From: Candidatus Binatia bacterium
GTDB lineage: Bacteria; Desulfobacterota; Binatia; HRBIN30
Assembly (NCBI GenBank): GCA_937925685.1
Contig: CALAMI010000011.1
Span: forward strand, 248,001 to 312,000
Reading direction: 5' to 3'
Length of the DNA: 64,000 nucleotides
This document shows positions 54,191 through 61,889 of this stretch, in pieces. The notes below the pieces were generated by a model. That model did no database searches. It had not been told where the DNA came from and worked only from the letters and a program-made list of their open reading frames with translations. Within the stretch, counting starts at the first letter, position 1, and each line of letters opens with the position of its first letter. The position numbers and the translations under genes were made by a program.

Positions 54191-55015
54191 ATGGGCCTAA
54201 GATTTCTTTCAGTGGCGCAAGGCGTGGTGCCCATCAGCACTGGGCCGATTGAGGTCCCGATCCTGTACCGAAAAGCACGGTCTGTTTTGGCTGTGTTCGC
54301 CGTTGAGAGGGGCGTTCTCGACCCCTTGCTTAAGCCGGTCGAGCTCGTACCTGTGCCCGTCCTAGGAGGGCGAGCGGCAGTCATTGTTGCGTTTTTCGAC
54401 TACCAGGACACCTCCATTGGTCCATATCACGAAGCCGCGACGGCCAGCGTCGTGGTTCCTCGAGGGGTAGCAGCACCTCAACATCCCATCCTCGACTTTC
54501 TGCTCCCGTCACGCTGGCGGCGACTGGGGCTATACATTTTCGACCTGCCGGTGACAACCGCCGTGGCCAACGCCGCAGGCAGAGAACTGTGGGGATTGCC
54601 GAAATTCGTGACCGACATTCCCTTTAGATGGGAAGGAGACCGCTTCGAAGCCGCAGTGTGCGAACCAGGCAGCGCGGAGCGAATTTGCTCCCTTGTCGGC
54701 TATGCAGCCGGTGGAAACCTTGTGCCGCTGCGCTCGCTTTCGTTGTTTAGTTGGCTGGGCTCACAGCCATTGCGGACGGAAGTGGACTTACGCGGTGTGG
54801 CGCACGTCGTTCGCGCTCCAGCGGTTCATCTGCACATCGGATCTCGTCTGCACCCAATGGCGCAAAGGCTAGCGAGTTTGGGGTTGGATGGGGCGATGCC
54901 GGCGCTGGTACAAACTGCGCAATCCTTTCAAGCGCGGCTCAACCTCGGCCGACGTGTGGCGGTGGCGAGAACCGCGGAGGAAGTAAAAGAGTCCTCGGCA
55001 AGTCAGGCCGCGTAA
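54191..55015 (+). CDS. Acetoacetate decarboxylase-like protein
   Basis: 274 residues from ATG 54191 with GAAGGAGG upstream. The ADC-superfamily pattern is clear: FFDYQDTSIGPYHEAA, LYIFDLPVTTAVANAAGRELWGLPKF and a set of beta strands. Lys138 aligns with the Schiff-base Lys of Clostridium ADC (P-K-K motif), but the second Lys, which lowers the pKa of the first, is Phe here. The protein may be a decarboxylase, an aldolase-dehydratase of the ADC-like group, or a non-catalytic relative. Co-transcribed with the acyl-CoA dehydrogenase pair. Confidence 0.85.
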   Translation: MGLRFLSVAQGVVPISTGPIEVPILYRKARSVLAVFAVERGVLDPLLKPVELVPVPVLGGRAAVIVAFFDYQDTSIGPYHEAATASVVVPRGVAAPQHPILDFLLPSRWRRLGLYIFDLPVTTAVANAAGRELWGLPKFVTDIPFRWEGDRFEAAVCEPGSAERICSLVGYAAGGNLVPLRSLSLFSWLGSQPLRTEVDLRGVAHVVRAPAVHLHIGSRLHPMAQRLASLGLDGAMPALVQTAQSFQARLNLGRRVAVARTAEEVKESSASQAA

Positions 55016-55152
55016 CTCGCTATCCTCGACAACGCACGAAGAAGCAGCCTCTCTCCCGTTTGCAGCGCTAGCTTTCGCAAAAGAAAAGCGATAGCAGCCT
55101 GGCGGAGCTAGCCCGTGCGCGCGGGCACGGTGTGCTGGCGAACGGGAGTGCC

Positions 55153-56232
55153 GTGAACAAGGGGAAGAGAGCGAGATTTGGAGGGACCGAAATCTTCCGC
55201 GTAACCGCGGCAATCGTTTTCGTTGCGGTTGTGGCCGTGGGATATCGGATTGTAACGCGCGCGGGAGTCTTTACCCGAATTCAGCCGCACTTTGCGGGGA
55301 GCTGCCGGGTGGTGGAGGGTGTGGTGGGGGCGGAGGATGTGACCATTGATCGTTTGTCCATGGTCGCCTTTCTTTCCGCCCAAGATCGCCGAGCGCTGCG
55401 AGGGTCAACCGGGCCACGCGGTGAGATTTACAGCTTCGATCTGCAAGACCCCAATGCCGTTCCTCGCCCGCTCACCACTGGAGTTCCCGCTGACTTTCAT
55501 CCGCACGGTATTTCCCTTTGGGTCAGCGATTCGGGTCAACGTCGCCTGTTCGTCATCAACCACCGATCGGATGGCAGTCATTCGGTGGAGATTTTCCAGT
55601 GGATAGAGCCAACTCTACGGCATCTACAGACAGTGCGGTATCCGGAGCTGGTATCGCCCAACGATCTCGTAGCGATTGACGAAGCACGGTTTTACGCAAC
55701 CAACGATCGTGGGGTCGCCAAGCCTGGCTGGTGGCAGACCCTCGAGGTGTACCTTGCCCTGCCTTGGTCTACGGTGACCTATTTTGACGGACAACAGGGA
55801 AAGATGGCGATGACGGGCCTTGCGATGGCCAACGGCATCGCACGCAGTGCTCGTGGAGACACGATCTTTGTCGCTGAATGCCTAGGCCGCAAGATTCGCG
55901 TGGTAAAGGCGGACGTTCGATCCGGTGCACTGACGGAGCAAAAGGTGATTCCACTCCCGGCATGTCCGGACAACATCGAGGTGGATGAGCACGGACAATT
56001 GTGGGTGGCGAGCCACCCGAGGCTGTTCGCGTTGTTAGCGCACAGCCAAGATGCGGCGAAGCGGGCTCCGTCGCAGGTTTTCCGGATCAACCCGGAGTCG
56101 GGGAAGGTGGAAGAGGTGTACCTGTCCGACGGTACTCCACTATCCGGGGCGAGCACCGCCGCGGTTGCGGGTCGCACGATGGTCCTCGGGGCGATTTTCG
56201 AGCCGTTCGTGTTAGTGTGCTCGCTCCCGTAG
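55153..56232 (+). CDS. Paraoxonase/SMP-30-like beta-propeller protein, membrane-anchored
   Basis: 359 residues; GTG 55153 is chosen because GGGAG lies four bases upstream (GTG 55132 would add seven residues). An N-terminal membrane segment (VTAAIVFVAVVAVGYRIV) anchors the domain. The six-bladed propeller pattern of arylesterases/paraoxonases follows: GAEDVTIDRL, ADFHPHGISLWV, VSPNDLVAID, MANGIARSARGDTIFVAE and CPDNIEVDEHGQLWVASHPR, including the Asn and Asp residues that bind the catalytic calcium in PON1. It may hydrolyse lactones. Hairpin CCGTGC/GCACGG just before the start may affect translation. Confidence 0.85.
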   Translation: MNKGKRARFGGTEIFRVTAAIVFVAVVAVGYRIVTRAGVFTRIQPHFAGSCRVVEGVVGAEDVTIDRLSMVAFLSAQDRRALRGSTGPRGEIYSFDLQDPNAVPRPLTTGVPADFHPHGISLWVSDSGQRRLFVINHRSDGSHSVEIFQWIEPTLRHLQTVRYPELVSPNDLVAIDEARFYATNDRGVAKPGWWQTLEVYLALPWSTVTYFDGQQGKMAMTGLAMANGIARSARGDTIFVAECLGRKIRVVKADVRSGALTEQKVIPLPACPDNIEVDEHGQLWVASHPRLFALLAHSQDAAKRAPSQVFRINPESGKVEEVYLSDGTPLSGASTAAVAGRTMVLGAIFEPFVLVCSLP

Positions 56233-56249
56233 CTCGCCAGTCGTTCGGC

Positions 56250-57593
56250 TCACGAGTGCAGACCTAGGGCGTGAGCCAGGATCGCGAACAGTTCGGTCTG
56301 ATCGTGCCGACCAGAGAGTCGTTCGCTATGGGGGCCAAAGGCAAATACGGAAACATCGCTTCCTGTATGAGTTTGCGGGCTACTCAGCACGTTCGTTGCA
56401 TACCCGATGGTCAGCAACGCCCCTTCGTTGGTGACCAGGGTGGCGAGCAGCCCCGGAAAATGCGCACCGGCAAGAGGGTGCGGTATCACTTGGGTGGCGT
56501 GCGCGTGGTCAGCGGTAACCACAAGTAAGGTGTTACCCTGTTCTTGTGCATATCTCCAGGCAAGGTCCACGGCACGGTCGAACTCCGCGGTTTCTCCGAT
56601 TTGTGCGCAAGGCTCGGCGGCGTGGGCACTCTTGTCGATATTGGCGCCCTCGACTTGCAAGAAAAACGGCCGGCCGCGTTGGCGTGCGACGCGGTCCAGG
56701 ACTTCCAAGGCTTTCCCAGTCATGTCCTCGAGCGTGGGTTGTTCGGGCGGTCGCCCCACGGAATCGCAACGTTGCGGACCGCTCCCCGGGTAAGGCCTTG
56801 CTGGCACGCCCTTCCAAAGCCGATCGAAATCGCCAGCAGCAAAGAGACCGAGAATTGGGGGTATGAGCGGCTTCTCAAGCTCACCTCCGTGGGTGAGAAG
56901 GGTGAAACCACTTTGTCGAGCAGTTTGCAAAAGGGTCGATCGATCATCGTGACCATCGAGGCGCTGCTCGAAGCGCGTGCGACCACCTCCGAGCACGATT
57001 TCGAAGCGTTGATCGAGAATTTGCTCAGCAATGGAACCAAGCCCGCCCCGCTCACGGCGGAAGTCGGGACACAAAGCCATATCAGCCGGGCCTTGACACG
57101 TGCGCGCATTGATGTGGGCCGCGAGCGCAGCTGGCGTGGCGTCGGTCACTGCTGCCGTCGTAACTATACCTACCGGGATTCCGGCGGCGCGGCTTTGTTC
57201 CGCCAAAGTGGGTAAGGGTTGGCCAGTTTGCGGGGCGGTCGACACGCGGCCTACGCTCGTTTTCTTTCCGGTGGCCCAGGCAGTGGCACTTGCCGCTGAG
57301 TCCACAACGTAATCGGGCAAATGAGGGGCATTCTCCACTACCGCGTAAGTGGTCATTCGTCCAAGAACGGGAAGCCGCTCCATGACGAGGCGGCCAGCTC
57401 CGCCGACGAGATAGTTCCTAGCTGCGGTGATCTCTGCGTCGCCCAAGCCATCGCCGATGAGAAGGATCACATTGGTCCGTGGGGGAGCTGGCCGTGTCCT
57501 CGGCCAGAAAGCGTGGCAGCCGAGTAAAGCTGCTCCCGTCGTTAGTAAGAGAAGCAGAAGCGAACATGCGAGCTGGCGCTGGTAGGGTCTCAT
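56250..57593 (-). CDS. Alkaline phosphatase (PhoA-like), lipoprotein
   Basis: 447 residues; ATG 57593 overlaps the stop of the upstream lipoprotein gene. The signal peptide ends in a lipobox (LLGC, Cys26). Catalytic residues: metal Asp48 in LIGDGLGD, nucleophile Ser99 in VDSAASATA (the D-S-A motif), GANIDKSAHA (second metal site) and VVTADHAHATQV (Asp-His metal ligands), then HTGSDVSVFA. It hydrolyses phosphomonoesters in the periplasm or at the cell surface. It is shorter than E. coli PhoA and lacks one crown insertion. Last gene of a minus-strand set. Confidence 0.93.
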   Translation of the reverse strand: MRPYQRQLACSLLLLLLTTGAALLGCHAFWPRTRPAPPRTNVILLIGDGLGDAEITAARNYLVGGAGRLVMERLPVLGRMTTYAVVENAPHLPDYVVDSAASATAWATGKKTSVGRVSTAPQTGQPLPTLAEQSRAAGIPVGIVTTAAVTDATPAALAAHINARTCQGPADMALCPDFRRERGGLGSIAEQILDQRFEIVLGGGRTRFEQRLDGHDDRSTLLQTARQSGFTLLTHGGELEKPLIPPILGLFAAGDFDRLWKGVPARPYPGSGPQRCDSVGRPPEQPTLEDMTGKALEVLDRVARQRGRPFFLQVEGANIDKSAHAAEPCAQIGETAEFDRAVDLAWRYAQEQGNTLLVVTADHAHATQVIPHPLAGAHFPGLLATLVTNEGALLTIGYATNVLSSPQTHTGSDVSVFAFGPHSERLSGRHDQTELFAILAHALGLHS

Positions 57594-57982
57594 AGCGGCG
57601 GCAGCTCCTGGGTATGGTGTGCCCAGGCAATGTCACGGACGACACCTTGAAAATCGAAGATGACCAGCAGCCGGTCGCGGGTTTCGAAGCGCCGCGTAAG
57701 CGTAAACCAGTTGGTGCCTGTGATGGGGTCACGGAGGCGAAACGACGAGTAGTTGAGCCGGTTGTAGCTGTAAACGAAGGCGTCGCCGTTGGTCTGGTGG
57801 AAAATATGCGTGGGGGGGCCGAATTCACGGAGCACGTCGGTTCTGGTGGACTCTCCCGGAACGATACGGGTGACGTCGCCCCGCAAGGGCGAGTCTTGAT
57901 ACGTTCGAGCAATCGTGCAGCCACTTGCCAGCAGCCAAGCACCGCAAACGGCGGCAACAGCGGCAGCTTGAGTCGACCCCAT
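57590..57982 (-). CDS. Small SmpA/BamE-like lipoprotein
   Basis: 130 residues from ATG 57982. Lipobox LASGC (Cys22). The mature part holds the SmpA/OmlA-type pattern: a short start, then VTRIVPGESTRTDVLREFGPPTH, a beta strand pair with FVYSYNRLNYSSF, and LLVIFDFQGVVRDIAW. It is a paralogue of the next gene upstream (58467-57991) and is coupled to the phosphatase gene by a 4-base overlap. The fold suggests a role in outer-membrane protein assembly or a related scaffold; not proven. Confidence 0.75.
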   Translation of the reverse strand: MGSTQAAAVAAVCGAWLLASGCTIARTYQDSPLRGDVTRIVPGESTRTDVLREFGPPTHIFHQTNGDAFVYSYNRLNYSSFRLRDPITGTNWFTLTRRFETRDRLLVIFDFQGVVRDIAWAHHTQELPPL

Positions 57983-57990
57983 AGGTGCTC

Positions 57991-58467
57991 TTAACGGGAA
58001 GCTCGAGATAGGAAACCAAACCGGGGAAGCTCGGCCGTGCCTTTCCGGAATGCGAAATCTTCAACGCGATCGTCGCCGTCGAAGAAAATCACCAGGGAAT
58101 CGTTCTTTTGGTCGAACTCGGCGTAGTTGAAAAGCAACAGCACGAGAGCCATCGCGTTCGCTCGGGAGTAGGTGTACCGAAACCAGCGGGCAGTGACGAT
58201 CCGTTCGGCCGGGGGCTTTTCCCCGCGCCGGGTCAAAAATGGTTCGAACGGTAGGCCAATCGCAGTGAGTTCCCGGGCATCGATTTCTTGCGGAGGACCG
58301 AACATTTCCAACACTTGGGCCTTGGTGGTGACCCCTCGCTCCAGGCGGGCGATTTTGGTTTCGTCCAAGGGATGATCGCGGTACACCCGCCCCATGACAC
58401 AACCGCTGGCGCCGCCCGCGGTCAGGGCGAGTCCTGCGGCTAACAAGCCCAACCGATTCCTACCCAT
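57991..58467 (-). CDS. Small SmpA/BamE-like lipoprotein (paralogue)
   Basis: 158 residues from ATG 58467 with GGAGGACC upstream. Lipobox GASGC (Cys23). Mature sequence: KIARLERGVTTKAQVLEMFGPPQEID, then a WFRYTYSRANAMALVLLLFN strand-helix stretch and SLVIFFDGDDRVEDFAF. It shares the E-x-x-x-T-K/R-x-x-V-L-x-x-F-G-P-P pattern and order with the lipoprotein encoded eight bases downstream, so the two arose by tandem duplication. Function unknown. Confidence 0.75.
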   Translation of the reverse strand: MGRNRLGLLAAGLALTAGGASGCVMGRVYRDHPLDETKIARLERGVTTKAQVLEMFGPPQEIDARELTAIGLPFEPFLTRRGEKPPAERIVTARWFRYTYSRANAMALVLLLFNYAEFDQKNDSLVIFFDGDDRVEDFAFRKGTAELPRFGFLSRASR

Positions 58468-58513
58468 CGCTGGTCCTCCGCGTCACTGTCAGGAATACCT
58501 GAAGCTGAGCTCG

Positions 58514-59257
58514 TTACAATACGTAGCCTCGCGGCCCTGCCGCCACCAAAATCGGTTCATGGTAGTGAAGCGCTTGGGCGGCGTCGATTTCGATGCGTTG
58601 GAGCGTGACCTCGAAGCGGTTGAGAGGGCAGTGCACTAACACGGCGAGCAGTGCAGCCGCTTCGTGCCGGACAAGAGCAGGCTGGTAACGCTCTACGGGA
58701 TGGACAAGCTGCCAATCCGGCCCCGAGATGAGCTGGGATAGCTCTTCGTGACTTGCGAGCACGTGGGAATAAGCCCAGCGGGCACTGGCCCAAAGTTCCT
58801 GCATGACCAACCAGTAATCGAAGTACCCTTGGGCGGTACGTGGGAAGGAAAAGTGGCTGTACAAGAATTGGACGTCTTGATTGGGGGTTCCTCGCTCGAG
58901 TGTCCCCATGCTATCCGGGGGCGGGTGCCAGGCAAGCAGGCGCTGAACTGTTTCGAGGGGCGTGCCCGTGCGGGTGACAAACGGTCGCACACGGAGATCA
59001 GCTCCCTGTGGGCCAAAATAACAATACCGCACACAGTACCCGGCGTTGATCTGAACGCTGGGGAACGCTTTGAGCAGTTCCTCGGCGTTGGTTTCGAACC
59101 AGGTCTGCCAGTAATGGGCATCGAAGCGAGACGGTGCAGGTCCGACCCGAGCGCTGGTGCGCTCGCGCACCTGGTGAATGCGCTCGCGACACGCTTGCAC
59201 GTGGGTCGCCGAAATAAACTCGACTGCAGGGTCCGAGGAAGCGGAGCTTTCGTTCAT
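58514..59257 (-). CDS. Hypothetical protein
   Basis: 247 residues from ATG 59257; upstream Shine-Dalgarno weak. No signal peptide or membrane segment. It is rich in Trp, Tyr and His (HYWQTWFETNAEELL, GYFDYWLVMQELWASARWAYSH, WQLVHPVERYQP), with a beta-like centre (VQINAGYCVRYCYFG) and a C-terminal region VTLQRIEIDAAQALHYHEP. I recognise no family. It lies 46 bases upstream of the tandem lipoproteins and may be co-transcribed with them. Confidence 0.75.
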   Translation of the reverse strand: MNESSASSDPAVEFISATHVQACRERIHQVRERTSARVGPAPSRFDAHYWQTWFETNAEELLKAFPSVQINAGYCVRYCYFGPQGADLRVRPFVTRTGTPLETVQRLLAWHPPPDSMGTLERGTPNQDVQFLYSHFSFPRTAQGYFDYWLVMQELWASARWAYSHVLASHEELSQLISGPDWQLVHPVERYQPALVRHEAAALLAVLVHCPLNRFEVTLQRIEIDAAQALHYHEPILVAAGPRGYVL

Positions 59258-59526
59258 TGCGTGGGCAGTAGCTTACCATTGGACTTCCGGAAAGCGAGAG
59301 CTGCTTGGGAACGGTTGGACCTGTCACCCCCGCGCGGTTCGGTCTGTGGCGGGCGCGCGAGCCTCGAATAGAGGGACTGGACTCTACATCCGGGGTCATA
59401 CCGTGGGGCCTGAAGGTTACGGCAATCCAGTCATCACGTTAGTGGGCGTTCGGATGACGATGCGCGACTGTAGATTTCCTCAAGAATAAACGCACCCTCA
59501 GGGGGAAGGCGAACTACGACCCTGAA

Positions 59527-59934
59527 TTAACGGGATCGCGAACTCTTCTCGGTTGGCGGCGGAAGGGTAACGATCACTGACTCGGGGTCTAATGTCCAAA
59601 AGCCCGGGGCCAACACACCGATCCAAGGAACGAGCAGTACAAAGCCACCGACGAGGTCAAGCATGCCCATCGTGGAGACTCGACGGTCGATTGTGGCAGA
59701 AGCCGCACGTTCATCGACTTGTGCCACGACCGTGTGAGAACGCTTTCTCGGCAAGTTGACCACGGCCGTGCCCCGGCCCACGGGCCTTACGTCCACGCTA
59801 ATTTCTGCAGCGGGATCGGAGGCGAGGATGGTAATTGTTTGAGTCGCTGGTTCCATGAAAGAGCAGCCAGCTTGGAGGCAGAACGCTAAGCAACTCATCG
59901 CACCGACAACCCGTTGGACCCGTTTTGTCTTCAC
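59527..59934 (-). CDS. Small lipoprotein
   Basis: 135 residues from GTG 59934, which is preceded by AAAGGGGG; earlier in-frame codons lack a ribosome site. The signal peptide ends in LQAGC (Cys24). A beta-rich domain (ITILASDPAAEISVDVRPVGRGTAVVNLPRKRSH) with a PEGA-like look is followed by a hydrophobic segment (MLDLVGGFVLLVPWIGVLAPGFW), so the protein may be anchored at both ends. C-terminus is Ser/Arg rich. Function unknown. Confidence 0.75.
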   Translation of the reverse strand: MKTKRVQRVVGAMSCLAFCLQAGCSFMEPATQTITILASDPAAEISVDVRPVGRGTAVVNLPRKRSHTVVAQVDERAASATIDRRVSTMGMLDLVGGFVLLVPWIGVLAPGFWTLDPESVIVTLPPPTEKSSRSR

Positions 59935-60348
59935 TTTGCTAACCCCCTTTCTCGAGCAAGGCTCGTCAACTCTATCTGGTGTTCGGCTGATAGTACGGCA
60001 CTGCGGTGTATTCCACACTTTCACTTAGCATTTTCGATACACAAACCGTTGCGCCCACTGAGAGCGAAATACGAAGCCCCCCGCAGTAGGTGGTGCTTCT
60101 TCGGTACTGGTACAGCGCGCCACCAATAGGAGCATAGAAAACAGCCTCTGTCAAAGCCCCTCTTCCGCAGGGAGTGTGCCTTTTCTCGTTCGCTGCTTGC
60201 CGTAGTTCTGTCGTCGTAAAGCTTTGCCTTCTCCTCGTGGGGTCTACGTTCTCTCGGAGGAGAACGGGTCACTTACCTCCTGCCCAAGAAAAGGGGCGGA
60301 GCGCTTGCATTCACGGCCGCAGGTAGGTAGAGGAGCTGGCACGACATA
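59935..60348. other. 414-base non-coding stretch before the riboswitch
   Basis: No coding frame is convincing. The minus-strand end holds the ribosome site of the small lipoprotein gene at 59934. A weak -10-like TACTAT lies about 55 bases upstream of it on the minus strand but lacks a matching -35 box. The part next to the riboswitch (60300-60348) probably contains the peptidase promoter on the plus strand, but I cannot name a confident -35/-10 pair. Confidence 0.4.
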
Positions 60349-60478
60349 GGCCGAGTCCCTGGAGACAGGGAGCGGGGGAACCAAAAAATTTTGGGGTGAA
60401 TCCCGAGGACGGCGGTGGGCCGAATCCGACGGTAGGGTAACTCTTTGAGCCCGAACCCGGCAGCTAACCTCGTAGGCC
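60349..60478 (+). promoter_or_regulatory. c-di-AMP riboswitch (ydaO/yuaA aptamer)
   Basis: The consensus blocks of the ydaO/yuaA class occur in order: GGCCGAG (60349-60355, 5' side of P1), GGGGGAACC, GGGGTGAATCCC, GGGCCGAATCCGAC, GGGTAACTC, GAGCCCGAACCCGGCAGC, and TAACCTCGTAGGCC, whose CTCGTAGGCC (60469-60478) closes P1 with GGCCGAG. The class senses cyclic di-AMP and usually switches genes off at high ligand; cell-wall hydrolases and osmolyte transporters are its typical targets. The downstream gene is an M23 peptidase, as expected. The expression platform is described separately. Confidence 0.95.
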
Positions 60479-60483
60479 TTCAA

Positions 60484-60590
60484 GGAGAGGCGCCGACACC
60501 TGGCAGTGGTCTCCAGGCCTTGTCAGAGCCGGCTGCAAGCCGTTGTGCGGTGGGACGTGGCCTCTCCCGGTATGTCGTGGAAAGGAGAGG
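60484..60590 (+). promoter_or_regulatory. Expression platform with alternative pairings of the Shine-Dalgarno
   Basis: GGAGAGGC (60484-60491) lies six bases after the aptamer. GCCTCTCC (60560-60567) is its exact complement. CCTCTCC (60561-60567) is also the exact complement of GGAGAGG (60584-60590), the ribosome site of the ATG at 60597. So the middle strand can pair either with the upstream strand, leaving the ribosome site free, or with the ribosome site, hiding it. There is no T-run suggesting a terminator. Pairings seen directly; switching is inference. Confidence 0.6.
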
Positions 60591-60596
60591 ACGACC

Positions 60597-61865
60597 ATGG
60601 AACACGCGCGACGGATCGTGTGGCTTACGGCGGTGGCGGCTACTACGTGTCTCGCCGCCGTGAGCCCTGTGCTCGGGGCCAGCAAACGTGGTTCGAGCCG
60701 TGCCGCGGCAAAGCAGACCGTCAGGGTGGAACGCCACGTGGTCGCGGCCGGGGAAACCTTGACGGGCATTTTGGCGCAGCGGGGTCTCCAGGCGAGCGAA
60801 ATATTGCGCTGGCACGAGGCCATGCAAGCAGCGGCGGGCGAGTTTGTGTTGAGCCCTGGTCACGTGTTGCTTCTGGAATTTCAAGGGCAGACGATAATGC
60901 GCACGAGTTATGAGGTGGATGACTGCGTACGGGTAAAGGTAGAGCGCCGAGGGCCTCGTTTGCTTGGAAAAACCGAGCCATTACAAGCGCGGGTTCGCAT
61001 GGTGGCGCGAGAGGGAGTGGTGACAAAATCGTTTTCCGGGGCGGCCCGGCAAGCCGGTATCCCTGACGCCATCGTGTCGAAAATGGCGGACATCCTCGGC
61101 TGGGAGTTTGATTTTCGACGGGTGCGGCCGGGAGACCGTTTCCGCGTACTTTACGAAGAGCGAACGACCGTCGATGGCCGCCCGTTGTCCCCTGGCAAGT
61201 TGTTGGCGGCAGAGATCCGCAGCGGCAAGCGGGCGTATCAAGCTTTCTTTTACGACGACGGGGGCGAAGGTGTGTACGTGGACGGAAACGGTCGCACCCT
61301 TTCCCATGGTTTTTTGCGCTTCCCGGTGGAGTTTACCCGGATTTCGTCGCATTTTGCGCGGCAGCGCTTCCACCCGGTATTGCAAGTAGGACGGCCGCAC
61401 CACGGCGTTGATTTCGCCGCCCCCCAAGGTACTCCAGTGCGTGCAGCTGGTGACGGAGTTGTGGTCTCTGCTGGTTGGGAGGGTGATTACGGCAACCAAG
61501 TCGAGATTCGACACGAGAATGGCTGGTCTACGATGTACGCACACCTGAAGGGATTTGCCCCTGGGATCAAACCGGGCCGGCCTGTCCGCCAGGGTGAAGT
61601 GATTGGTTGGGTGGGACAAACCGGCTTAGCGACTGGGCCACACCTGCACTTTGCTTTGTTTCGCTATGGGCAGTATCAGGACCCCCTTACGGCCAAAGTG
61701 GAACTGCGTCGCGAAGTGAAGGATCCAGTGCGTTTTGCGGAAGCCAAGCGAACTCTCTTGCGGCAGATTTCCGCTCTTGTGCGTCCTACGCCTCCGGTGG
61801 CGGCAACGATGGTGGCCACCCTCCCGAGTACTTTGCGACCGGCGATGGTCTCGCTGCAACCGTAA
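60597..61865 (+). CDS. M23 peptidase (MepM-like) with LysM-type N-terminal region
   Basis: 422 residues from ATG 60597, whose site GGAGAGG ends six bases upstream. After a signal peptide (about residues 1-27) comes a LysM/OapA-like stretch (RHVVAAGETLTGILAQRGLQ), a linker region with an OapA/CsgA-type domain, and the lysostaphin-type catalytic domain: metal ligands His268 and Asp272 in HHGVDFAAP, and His349/His351 in GPHLHF. It cuts peptidoglycan cross-links in the periplasm during growth. Regulation by the preceding c-di-AMP riboswitch is expected. Short Pro/Ala/Thr tail. Confidence 0.94.
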   Translation: MEHARRIVWLTAVAATTCLAAVSPVLGASKRGSSRAAAKQTVRVERHVVAAGETLTGILAQRGLQASEILRWHEAMQAAAGEFVLSPGHVLLLEFQGQTIMRTSYEVDDCVRVKVERRGPRLLGKTEPLQARVRMVAREGVVTKSFSGAARQAGIPDAIVSKMADILGWEFDFRRVRPGDRFRVLYEERTTVDGRPLSPGKLLAAEIRSGKRAYQAFFYDDGGEGVYVDGNGRTLSHGFLRFPVEFTRISSHFARQRFHPVLQVGRPHHGVDFAAPQGTPVRAAGDGVVVSAGWEGDYGNQVEIRHENGWSTMYAHLKGFAPGIKPGRPVRQGEVIGWVGQTGLATGPHLHFALFRYGQYQDPLTAKVELRREVKDPVRFAEAKRTLLRQISALVRPTPPVAATMVATLPSTLRPAMVSLQP

Positions 61866-61889
61866 AGCAATCGGTTTCCGCCCCGGTTT

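Noticed and set aside
59178-59489. Plus-strand open frame of 103 codons over the start of the 58514-59257 gene
   Set aside because: No ribosome site, and its frame is antisense to a better coding candidate.
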